The notes under the pieces were generated by a model that was not told the origin of the DNA, did not search any database, and saw only the letters and a list, made by a program, of their open reading frames with translations. 64,000 nucleotides of DNA, taken from NCBI GenBank assembly GCA_965230335.1, contig CBDDKS010000006.1:3004015-3068014 (forward strand). Reading direction: 5' to 3'. Below, piece by piece: positions 35,445-43,030 of the stretch (position 1 is its first letter; every line of letters begins with the position of its first letter). Position numbers and translations under genes: made by a program. This DNA is from CBDDKS01 sp965230335. Lineage in GTDB: Bacteria > Pseudomonadota > Gammaproteobacteria > Enterobacterales > Kangiellaceae.

Positions 35445-35466
35445 AATACATATTTAAATGCCGTTT
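35445..35466. promoter_or_regulatory. Weak NsrR-like site upstream of the FNT gene
   Basis: AATACATATTT followed directly by AAATGCCGTTT matches each NsrR half-site (AAGATGYATTT and its complement) at about 8 of 11 positions, but without the usual one-base gap. It is 69 bases before the FNT start on the minus strand. Weak evidence, mentioned because a better site lies on the other side of the same divergent region. Confidence 0.3.
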
Positions 35467-35506
35467 TTATTAACTTATAAATAACCTATAAAATCCAGGG
35501 TTAAAT

Positions 35507-35521
35507 AGCTATATTATAGCT
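35507..35521. promoter_or_regulatory. 15-base palindrome overlapping a TTGACA box
   Basis: AGCTATA-T-TATAGCT is a perfect 7+1+7 palindrome. It directly abuts TTGACA at 35521-35526, a perfect -35 box for the plus-strand NO-reductase-like operon. A regulator binding here would affect that promoter. It does not match NsrR, FNR or NarL consensus sites that I know. Confidence 0.45.
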
Positions 35522-35544
35522 TGACAATTTATTTTCAAGCTGTA

Positions 35545-35567
35545 AACATATATATAAAATACATCTA
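35545..35567. promoter_or_regulatory. NsrR-like operator before the sNOR operon
   Basis: AACATATATAT, one base, then AAATACATCTA. The right half read on the other strand is TAGATGTATTT, which matches 10 of 11 bases of the NsrR half-site AAGATGYATTT; the left half matches about 7 of 11. The spacing of one base is as in the E. coli consensus. It lies 6 bases before the first ATG and downstream of TTGACA at 35521, a repressing position. An NsrR-type gene ends the same operon region at 38827. Confidence 0.6.
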
Positions 35568-35573
35568 TAATGA

Positions 35574-36119
35574 ATGGCGATTAAATCCATGCTGCAAAAT
35601 AATATACTCATTCTTACGCTTATTTTGATGAGCATCATACTTATTACTTTTTTATTTGTTGCTTTGAATGCTTCCAGTGACGGTGGAGACTATACACCCA
35701 TTCAAAAGAAAGCCTATGGTATTAGAGCCAAGTTTTTTGCTGTTCTTCTTATTGCAGGCATTATTATCAGCATAACAACGACGTTACAATTGCCTTATGC
35801 CGCAACACGAGGCATTACCCAGGATGTTGATAAACAAATTGATGTCATGGCATATCAATGGTATTGGGAGCTGAGCGAATCTTCTGTCAAAGTGGGTGAG
35901 AGCGTTGTTTTTAATGTACGTTCAGCCGATGTTACCCATGGTCTTGGTATCTATGATGAAGATATGCGTTTGATTGCTCAAACACAGGCTATGCCTGATT
36001 ACTCAAATCACTTAAAAGTAACCTTTGATAAACCAGGTAAATACAAATTACTTTGTATGGAATACTGTGGTTTGGCTCATCATAAAATGATCAGTGAATT
36101 TCATGTATTAACACAATAA
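35574..36119 (+). CDS. CuA-containing subunit II of a haem-copper NO reductase-type enzyme (sNOR)
   Basis: 181 residues with two membrane segments (about 8-32 and 53-74) and a cupredoxin domain outside. The full CuA ligand set is present: His122 (VTHGLGIYDED), Cys161, Glu163, Cys165, His169 and Met172 in CMEYCGLAHHKM. CuA receives electrons from a soluble donor such as the nearby cytochrome c. It is followed by subunit I, a SenC protein and a membrane protein, the order described as norSY-senC-orf1 in ammonia oxidisers. No clear ribosome-binding site precedes the ATG at 35574; ATG at 35589 is an alternative. Confidence 0.85.
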   Translation: MAIKSMLQNNILILTLILMSIILITFLFVALNASSDGGDYTPIQKKAYGIRAKFFAVLLIAGIIISITTTLQLPYAATRGITQDVDKQIDVMAYQWYWELSESSVKVGESVVFNVRSADVTHGLGIYDEDMRLIAQTQAMPDYSNHLKVTFDKPGKYKLLCMEYCGLAHHKMISEFHVLTQ

Positions 36120-36134
36120 TCCCTAGAGAAGATA

Positions 36135-37580
36135 ATGAATCATTCAAATAACTTAAATCCTTTGCCCGGTTCGTCCAGAACCGCCATTTTATTCTATTTA
36201 GGTATTTCAGCTTTAGTTTATGTGCTGATGATGCTTCTAGGACTATTGATGAGAATGGGGCAGGCAACATGGCTCAATATTTCTCCAGAGATGTTCTATC
36301 AGATTATGACCGCTCATGGCGCTGGCATGGTGGGTATTTCAGGTCTCGCTGGCAGTGCCGTCATGTGGTACTTTTTACGTCGCCATGTCACATTATCTGT
36401 AGCAATGTTATGGACTAATCTGGTCTTTTTTCTTATCGGTGTTGTTTTTATTCTGGGTGGTATTTTTATTGGAGGTTATGCTGGTGGTTGGACATTTTTA
36501 TTTCCTCTGCCAATGAAAAGTGTTGGTCTTTGGGGAACCACAGGAGCAGCAAGTTTTTTAATCGGTTTATTACTGATTGGTGTTGGTTTTCTATTACTTT
36601 ATTTGGATGTTGCCAGAGCCATTATTCAGAAGTATGGTTCTTTATCAAAATCTCTCGGCTGGCCTCAGTTATTTTCTGGCAGTCAAGATCCTATGCCAGC
36701 AGCACCTGTGGTTGCGTCAACCATGGTTCTTATTGTGAATATAACAGGTATTATTGCCGGCGCTGTTGTTTTGGTGCTTATGCTGGTTAATTTATTTATG
36801 CCTGAATTTGCAGTCGATCCATTATTAAGTAAGAATTTAATTTACTTTTTTGGACATGTGTTTATCAATGCCACAATTTATCAGGCAGTGATCGCCGTTT
36901 ATGAAATACTGCCGGAATATACTGGACGCCCCTGGAAAGTGAATAAAGTATTTTTAGCAGCATGGACAGCTTCAACCATTATGGTAATGGCTGTTTATCC
37001 TCACCATTTATTAATGGATTTTGTGATGCCAACCTGGGCGCTAATTCTAGGGCAAATTATGTCATATACGGGTGGTTTCCCTATTTTGGTCGTGACCGCT
37101 TTTGGTGCATTGACGATTGTGCATCGTTCTGGAATAAAGTGGGATATGCCTTCCAGCCTATTATTTTTGTCCATGTTTGGTTGGTCTGTTGGTGTTGTGC
37201 CAGCCATCATTGATGGCACCATAGCCGTGAATAAAGTAATGCATAATACCTTATGGGTCCCTGGACATTTTCATATGTATTTAATTGTGGGTCTTGTTGC
37301 CATGCTATTTGGCTTTAAATATTACATCAGCAATCAATGTGGCCCCATGAAATGGATAGATAAAGGTTCTTTTTGGCTGTATGCCATCAGCGGAAGTCTG
37401 TTATCAGTCACCTTTCTTATTGGTGGTTACCATTCAATACCAAGACGCTGGGCTGAACATTTACCGGAGTGGGTCACTTACAGTCAACCAGCAGCCATTG
37501 CTGCCATATTTATTGTATTGAGTGCAAGTATATTTGCCTTAAGATTTTTAACCAGTCTAAAGCATGCTCGAACAGCATAA
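36135..37580 (+). CDS. Haem-copper catalytic subunit I, sNOR-type nitric oxide reductase
   Basis: 481 residues, about 12 membrane helices. Haem and copper ligands are kept: His61 (TAHGAGMV), CuB His241 (FFGHVFIN), His290 and His291 (VYPHHLLMD), and the pair His378/His380 (VPGHFHMYL). At the position of the cross-linked tyrosine of oxygen reductases (HPEVY) the sequence is HVFIN, so Tyr is replaced by Asn245 and the Glu before it by Phe. Loss of that Tyr is reported for NO-reductase families in this superfamily, including sNOR. With the CuA subunit and the senC-orf1 genes following, NO reduction to N2O is the best call. Activity is inference. Confidence 0.83.
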   Translation: MNHSNNLNPLPGSSRTAILFYLGISALVYVLMMLLGLLMRMGQATWLNISPEMFYQIMTAHGAGMVGISGLAGSAVMWYFLRRHVTLSVAMLWTNLVFFLIGVVFILGGIFIGGYAGGWTFLFPLPMKSVGLWGTTGAASFLIGLLLIGVGFLLLYLDVARAIIQKYGSLSKSLGWPQLFSGSQDPMPAAPVVASTMVLIVNITGIIAGAVVLVLMLVNLFMPEFAVDPLLSKNLIYFFGHVFINATIYQAVIAVYEILPEYTGRPWKVNKVFLAAWTASTIMVMAVYPHHLLMDFVMPTWALILGQIMSYTGGFPILVVTAFGALTIVHRSGIKWDMPSSLLFLSMFGWSVGVVPAIIDGTIAVNKVMHNTLWVPGHFHMYLIVGLVAMLFGFKYYISNQCGPMKWIDKGSFWLYAISGSLLSVTFLIGGYHSIPRRWAEHLPEWVTYSQPAAIAAIFIVLSASIFALRFLTSLKHARTA

Positions 37581-37586
37581 ACATTG

Positions 37587-38219
37587 ATGGCTTCGTTTTT
37601 TGCTTGTTTGTTTGTTATTGTTATTGGTATTTTTTCCTTATCGTTAGCAACCAATCATTGGAAAGTCTGGACATCTGAAAGTGCACGACGTTTAGCCGTT
37701 TCTAAACGCCCCCTAAAGTTACCTGATGTTGATTTAATCAATACTCAGGGAAAGTCTATTCGATTACATTCAAAAGAAAGCACTTTAACGATTATGGAAT
37801 TTATTTTTACAGCTTGTCCAACGGTATGCCAGATTATGGGAGATAAATTTAGAGAGTTACAAAATCACTTATTTACTGAAGGCATACACCATCAAGTACG
37901 CTTATTAAGTTTAACTTTTAGTCCAGAAGACAAAGAAATAGAACTACGCCATTACCTTGAAAAATATGCAGCCAACACGCATGTATGGAATGCAGCTTAT
38001 TTTAAACATCCAAAAGAATTGAACCGTTTTATGGATCTTATCGGTGTAATAGCAATTCCAGAACCAGAAGTTGGATTTATTCATAATGCTGCTGTTTATT
38101 TCATCAAAAATAATCAACTCATTGCAATATATGATTATGACGATGTTGAATTAAAAAAGCATATCAATAATCACCTTCAACCCAATAGCTTACATTCAAG
38201 CATTTCATATGTTGAATAA
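37587..38219 (+). CDS. senC: SCO1/SenC-family protein of the sNOR cluster
   Basis: About 210 residues, with an N-terminal membrane anchor (FFACLFVIVIGIFSLSLA) and a thioredoxin fold. The copper-binding motif is FTACPTVCQIMG (CxxxC), and the later His is in VGFIHNAAVYFIK. It probably loads the CuA or CuB site of the preceding enzyme. A TTG at 37584 is in frame, but ATG at 37587 is used here; the gap to subunit I is six bases. Its end overlaps the next gene by 11 bases. Confidence 0.9.
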   Translation: MASFFACLFVIVIGIFSLSLATNHWKVWTSESARRLAVSKRPLKLPDVDLINTQGKSIRLHSKESTLTIMEFIFTACPTVCQIMGDKFRELQNHLFTEGIHHQVRLLSLTFSPEDKEIELRHYLEKYAANTHVWNAAYFKHPKELNRFMDLIGVIAIPEPEVGFIHNAAVYFIKNNQLIAIYDYDDVELKKHINNHLQPNSLHSSISYVE

Positions 38220-38793
38220 GTGTATTATTTTTTGTCTGGTCATGATTTTTTTTTCACCAGTCAGCGATTGGATGGAATCTTCTATGGTGTCCCATATATT
38301 ATTGGAACTTCCATTATTGATTGTTGTTGGCTTTTTAATTGGAACAAAAATAGCTCATACCAATCATCTGTATTTATTAAAACTTAACAAAGGAGGTATA
38401 TTGGGCTTCCTTTTAGCTTCTTTTACATTGATATTCTGGATGATCCCCCGATGGTTGGATACCTCATTAAATGACGATATTTGGGCTTATCTAAAATATA
38501 TAACACTAATTTTTTTAGTGGGAATACCATTGGCAATCAGTTGGCCAGTAGCACATATTGTTACAAAAGCGGTTATAAAGATAGAATTTTTAACTATGCT
38601 GTTTCGTCTTGGTTGGATATACTTAATTTCCCCAGAACGCTTATGCAATAATTATTTATTACAAGAACAGGTGTGGTTGGGGTATGGTTTTATCGTGATT
38701 GGAATAACACTGGCAATCTATTGGGTATTGCCTGTCTTTTATAATCCAAATCACAAGCTTCATTACCCAATAGATAGACAGAACATAGTCTAG
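38209..38793 (+). CDS. Membrane protein of the norSY-senC-orf1 arrangement
   Basis: 194 residues with five or six hydrophobic segments, ending in a short polar tail. It lies directly after senC with an 11-base overlap, in the place of orf1 in the norSY-senC-orf1 cluster. It contains WIYLISPERLCNNYLLQEQ, a polar loop between the last two helices that looks conserved-type. The function is unknown; an assembly role for the enzyme is a reasonable guess from coupling to senC. Confidence 0.65.
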   Translation: MLNKCIIFCLVMIFFSPVSDWMESSMVSHILLELPLLIVVGFLIGTKIAHTNHLYLLKLNKGGILGFLLASFTLIFWMIPRWLDTSLNDDIWAYLKYITLIFLVGIPLAISWPVAHIVTKAVIKIEFLTMLFRLGWIYLISPERLCNNYLLQEQVWLGYGFIVIGITLAIYWVLPVFYNPNHKLHYPIDRQNIV

Positions 38794-38826
38794 ATTAAAT
38801 ATGGGGTTATTTTTGGAAAACCTTTT

Positions 38827-39246
38827 ATGCAACTAACAAAATATACTGAATTGTCTTTAAGAGTGATGATGTATTTAGCCATCAATCAACACAAATTAAG
38901 CACCATTCAGGAAGTATCTGAAATCTACCACATCTCTAAAAATCATTTGGTTAAAGTGGTTAATCAGCTTGCTGTACTGGGTTATATAGAATCTATCCAA
39001 GGACGGGGTGGTGGCATCCGTCTGGCTGTCGACGCTGAAGAAATTGGGGTAGGTGATGTCGTCAGAGCCATGGAAAGCACCCTGGATATAGTTAATTGCG
39101 ATAATGGAAGCTGTCCATTGCTGCCTGCCTGTTTATTAAAATCAGCATTGAACGAAGCCGTGCAGGCTTTTTTAAAAAGTTTAGATCAATATACAGTTCA
39201 GGATTTAATCAGGAATAAACCACAACTTTTGAAATTAATTTCATAA
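38827..39246 (+). CDS. nsrR: NsrR-type Rrf2 regulator, nitric oxide sensor
   Basis: A 139-residue Rrf2-family winged-helix protein. It starts MQLTKYTELSLRVMMYLA, has the recognition-helix region SKNHLVKVVNQLAVLGYIE and the wing RGGGIRLA. Three cysteines, Cys91, Cys96 and Cys102 (NCDNGSCPLLPAC), stand at exactly the positions that bind the [2Fe-2S] or [4Fe-4S] cluster in E. coli NsrR. Such proteins repress NO-defence genes until NO damages the cluster. It follows the NO-reductase cluster by 33 bases in the same direction, and a fitting operator lies at 35545-35567. IscR, the other family member, has a different Cys spacing. Confidence 0.92.
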   Translation: MQLTKYTELSLRVMMYLAINQHKLSTIQEVSEIYHISKNHLVKVVNQLAVLGYIESIQGRGGGIRLAVDAEEIGVGDVVRAMESTLDIVNCDNGSCPLLPACLLKSALNEAVQAFLKSLDQYTVQDLIRNKPQLLKLIS

Positions 39247-39285
39247 AGAGGTTATTTATAAAAATAATGAAAAAGTAATGGCCAG

Positions 39286-40752
39286 TTAAATTAAATCAGG
39301 CCAGTATTTTTTTAACAGAGTATGAGACTGACGTTCAATTAAAGATAATTTATCAACAGAAATTAAAACCACTTCTTCTGTATTTTGAAAGATATAAATT
39401 CTATGATGAGAAGCCACTTCTGAAATAGGAACAGATTGTATTTGAGACATTAAATGATGATCAATGGTAAAAGCGCTCGATGACTCTTCTAATAATAATA
39501 CGCCTCTGTCAAAACCGACACCTGCTGCAATGGCAATATCCTGTTTCATATGTGAACGGAAGAAAGCATTTCCAAAATTGAGTGAGCAGCGAAAAGCAAC
39601 ACGAGGCAATTGTTGGGTGTTTTCATATTTATTAAAGAAAAACTGCATGGTCTGCATAAAAATAATGGCATTATCAATATCATTATTTTCCATTAAAATA
39701 GAAAATGCATTGGATGCAGTGGAAAAACTTTGGCATTTATGCATGAGCGAGCATTCAAAAATGACACTATGCCATCGTGTTTGGATTTCCAGAAACTCAT
39801 CGATAGGTTGTTCTGAATCTTTTTCAAAGGATAAACTCAGTTGAATGATCAAACCATTATGAATATGAGTATGATAATCCGTATTGATACGATTATTAAT
39901 TTGGGGTGTTTGAAAATGCAATGGTAAACTTTTGTCTCCTGCCTTAACCATTTTTACCAGCTCAGAAAGATGCTTTATATTGTTATTAGTGTCAAAAAGT
40001 TTCTCAGATGTATTGGCTTTTAGAGGGTTATCTATACGTTGTAAATGTTTTCGTTTAATTCTCATCAAAATGTATAAGCTAATAAACAACGTCGAAAAAA
40101 AAGTGATTAAAATAATCAAAGACATTTGTAAACTGTTGTGTTTAATATTTTCTTCCATAGCTTTTCTGTTCAATACCAGCTTAAACCAGCCTACTTGTGT
40201 GTTATTCCATTGAATTTCTTTCAAAAAGGGAATGTTTGTCTCATTGGTCAAAGGGAAATAAGAGGTTAACCATTCAGTGAGTGGTGCAAAAATTGCTGAA
40301 GAAGATTTTTTATTGATAGTCAAATTGTCTTCATCACTCTTGGTAGATATGTCTGTATGGATGGTTTCATTTGATTCGTTGATATCTGAACTGAGTATTA
40401 AAGTGCCATTCAACCGGTAAATAGACGCTGAGTCGATAAAATCCGTATGAGAAATATGTTTGATTAAATCTTTTAAAACATCGATATCTTCTGAAACAAC
40501 CGCTTTGGAACTGGCCGTAGCACATAATTGAGTCATATCATTACCAAAAGCATCCACTCTATGCTTTAGAACAATATTAAGTTGCTGAGATAACCATAAC
40601 CAGGCAAAAAAGAATACGGAGCTTATAATGACCGTATAAAGTATAAGTTCACCCAAAGAAAAGTAACGCAATATTCTAAATGATTTCAGGAAAGTTCTTA
40701 AAGATCTTTTTGTACTGACAGCATCATCTATTGATTGAGAAGCAAGACTCAT
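39286..40752 (-). CDS. Membrane sensor protein with degenerate nucleotide-cyclase-like domain
   Basis: 488 residues. Membrane segment about 34-58, then a periplasmic region of about 140 residues, a second membrane segment about 206-226, and a cytoplasmic part. The C-terminal ~190 residues resemble a class III cyclase fold in outline: RVAFRCSLNFGNAFF is like the vRxGiHtG strand-helix of cyclases, but the metal-binding Asp residues are not apparent, so it is probably non-catalytic. The layout recalls AhpA/YtjB-type membrane proteins. It follows the FimX-like gene, 56 bases downstream, in the same direction. Assignment is tentative. Confidence 0.5.
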   Translation of the reverse strand: MSLASQSIDDAVSTKRSLRTFLKSFRILRYFSLGELILYTVIISSVFFFAWLWLSQQLNIVLKHRVDAFGNDMTQLCATASSKAVVSEDIDVLKDLIKHISHTDFIDSASIYRLNGTLILSSDINESNETIHTDISTKSDEDNLTINKKSSSAIFAPLTEWLTSYFPLTNETNIPFLKEIQWNNTQVGWFKLVLNRKAMEENIKHNSLQMSLIILITFFSTLFISLYILMRIKRKHLQRIDNPLKANTSEKLFDTNNNIKHLSELVKMVKAGDKSLPLHFQTPQINNRINTDYHTHIHNGLIIQLSLSFEKDSEQPIDEFLEIQTRWHSVIFECSLMHKCQSFSTASNAFSILMENNDIDNAIIFMQTMQFFFNKYENTQQLPRVAFRCSLNFGNAFFRSHMKQDIAIAAGVGFDRGVLLLEESSSAFTIDHHLMSQIQSVPISEVASHHRIYIFQNTEEVVLISVDKLSLIERQSHTLLKKYWPDLI

Positions 40753-40808
40753 CTTGAATATTTAAAACTTAAATAGATAACGCACTATCTTGGTTATTCT
40801 TTTAATCA

Positions 40809-42875
40809 TTAAAAATCACCTGAGAAATCATAGTTCAATTCAGAAACAGGAGGTTGTAAATAATATCCTTGAATGTATTGAACACCCAATGGCCATAATG
40901 CAGCCAGCTTTGAAGCATCCTCAACTTTAGGAACAACAGAATGGGATTTATACTTTTCAGCAACATTGCAGATTTCAGTAAGGTTAGTCATTGCCGCTTC
41001 ATCTTTGCCAAGGTGTTGTGTAATATCACCATCTGCAAAAACAAATAAAGGTTTCAATTGTTCAATCAGTGATAAGTGCTCAGGTATATTTTTCACTTGA
41101 GTAATGGCCAGGCTGACTTGAATTTTTTTGAATCCATTATTTAAAGCAATGACTCTTTTTAAATAAGTTTGAGCATCATTGGCTGTAATTTGAAAAATCA
41201 GACTGCTTCTGGAAATTTTAGCTGCTTTTTTTACATCAACAATGTAGCGCAACAGACTGTCTTCCAAAATAGAGGAAGAAGATAAGTTAACGAATAAATT
41301 TGGTTGAGGCGATTTTGAATGTGTCATCAATGTCTTAATGGCTTTCATAATAACCCATCTATCCATTTTTGCAGCCAATCCAGCAACCTGAGCAACAGGG
41401 AACATCGCATTCGGACCTACATGCTCTCCATCTTCTGAAGTCATGCGTAGTAATGCCTGATATAACGGACGCTCTTCACCATGTAGTTTTGCAATAGGTT
41501 GAAATAACAGGTGCATTTTTCCAGCTTCTATCGCATCGTATAATTTCTCGAGCATTTCTGCATTTTCAGCATTGCCTTCATCAATTACCTTGCTATAAAC
41601 TTTAATACCATCTCCATTGGTTACTCTTTGACAGGCTGAATGTGCCTGTGTAATCACTGTTTTTGCATCAACAGCATGTTCACCAACCGGACATAAACCA
41701 ATACTAAAAGTAATACGCTCTGTTTTACCTTCAATTTCAAATAATTGTTCTCTGACAGAAACACAAAGATGAGTAGCAAAACTTTTTGCTTTGTCAGGTT
41801 CAACTTCTTCCATAAATAACATAAAGGAGTTATTACCATAACGACATAACATTTCTGAATCATTGGTTTGATCTCTAAGCCACTCAGCAACATCTCTGGA
41901 AATATCATCCCGTGAAGTAAAACTGTATTTTTTTTCAATTTCAGAAAACTGATCGATACTCAAAAATAAGAGATGTCCGGATTGGCCGGTTTCATTATTA
42001 TTATTGATTAAATCATTGAGTTGCTCCTGGAAGTAAGTGTGATTAAATAATCCTGTCAGCACATCCCGTGAACTCAGCTCTCTGACTTTTGCTTCCAATT
42101 CAGCACTGTCCGATGAACGGCGAATTAACAATTGAGTGCAATGTTCATTATCATAGCTTGCATTGGAAAGGGTCAAAATAATTTCAAATGTTTCACCATC
42201 ACTTTTTGTGCCATGGCAGGCAAACTCATTGTTGGATGGCTGTTTGGAATATTGTCTTAAGAAAGCTTTAAAACCTTCAGGGTTATCAGTACCAATCATA
42301 TCCATAACAGGCATACAAAGCAGCTCATCCGGATCTTCGTATTCAAAAAGTTCAACATAGGTTTGATTGGCATACACATGCATACCATCGTGGATATAAG
42401 CTATTGCATCCTGAGAACTATCTAATAATAAATTACAACGTTTCTCTGCTTCCTTTAATTGGCTGTCGGTTGCTTTTCTTAGTTTTCTTTGCTGTAAGTT
42501 ATCCAATTCACGTTTAATAATCAGATAGAGTCTTTCCTGAGAGCTAAAGGGCACAGCATCTTTTAGGCCCAGTTGCATGGCTTTAATAATCGTGTTTTCA
42601 TCATGTTCTTCTGTCACGACGAGTGTTGGAATATCTCTACCGTATTCCTCAATAAGCGCCATAATACGTTCCAAAGATAATCCTTCAGTCAGTGCCCGAT
42701 AAATACACATATCCCATGATTGTTTTTCTAGCAATTGAATAAGGTTGTCTTCATCCAGAACCTGATTTGCTCTTACTGCATAGCCTTGGTTTCTCAACGT
42801 TTTGGTAATGGTTTCTGCATCATTTGACGAAGGTTCAATGAGGATGAGATGTAAAGGGCTGATTTCTGAAGTCAT
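40809..42875 (-). CDS. fimX: FimX-like c-di-GMP effector, REC-PAS-GGDEF-EAL with degenerate catalytic sites
   Basis: 688 residues, close to the 691 of FimX of Pseudomonas. Order: receiver-like domain (about 10-125), PAS (about 145-260), GGDEF-type (about 270-420) and EAL-type (about 435-680). The GGDEF motif reads YGNNSF and the EAL motif reads QAL (YQALLRM), so both catalytic sites are lost and the protein should bind, not make or break, c-di-GMP. The receiver has ALTEGLSL in place of a clean Asp site. FimX works with PilZ and PilB to drive type IV pilus extension; pilZ is at 145-501. Confidence 0.85.
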   Translation of the reverse strand: MTSEISPLHLILIEPSSNDAETITKTLRNQGYAVRANQVLDEDNLIQLLEKQSWDMCIYRALTEGLSLERIMALIEEYGRDIPTLVVTEEHDENTIIKAMQLGLKDAVPFSSQERLYLIIKRELDNLQQRKLRKATDSQLKEAEKRCNLLLDSSQDAIAYIHDGMHVYANQTYVELFEYEDPDELLCMPVMDMIGTDNPEGFKAFLRQYSKQPSNNEFACHGTKSDGETFEIILTLSNASYDNEHCTQLLIRRSSDSAELEAKVRELSSRDVLTGLFNHTYFQEQLNDLINNNNETGQSGHLLFLSIDQFSEIEKKYSFTSRDDISRDVAEWLRDQTNDSEMLCRYGNNSFMLFMEEVEPDKAKSFATHLCVSVREQLFEIEGKTERITFSIGLCPVGEHAVDAKTVITQAHSACQRVTNGDGIKVYSKVIDEGNAENAEMLEKLYDAIEAGKMHLLFQPIAKLHGEERPLYQALLRMTSEDGEHVGPNAMFPVAQVAGLAAKMDRWVIMKAIKTLMTHSKSPQPNLFVNLSSSSILEDSLLRYIVDVKKAAKISRSSLIFQITANDAQTYLKRVIALNNGFKKIQVSLAITQVKNIPEHLSLIEQLKPLFVFADGDITQHLGKDEAAMTNLTEICNVAEKYKSHSVVPKVEDASKLAALWPLGVQYIQGYYLQPPVSELNYDFSGDF

Positions 42876-43002
42876 GAAAAGTTTATCACATGGAAGCTAT
42901 AAAACGTTAAAATATTATTTTTATCACATACTTAGGATTGTAGCTAACATTCAATGAGTTGAAAACCAACTTACTGGGATTAATACAAAATAAATTGTAT
43001 TT

Positions 43003-43014
43003 CTAGGGGCTGTT
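43003..43014 (-). repeat. Short match to the dispersed palindrome arm
   Basis: CTAGGGGCTGTT just beyond the 3' end of the PilZ-like gene equals the outer part of the left arm of the 519-580 palindrome. It is followed by GGAAAAACACCTCTCC, giving no full second arm. Only 12 bases, so this copy could be chance. Confidence 0.3.
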
Positions 43015-43030
43015 GGAAAAACACCTCTCC

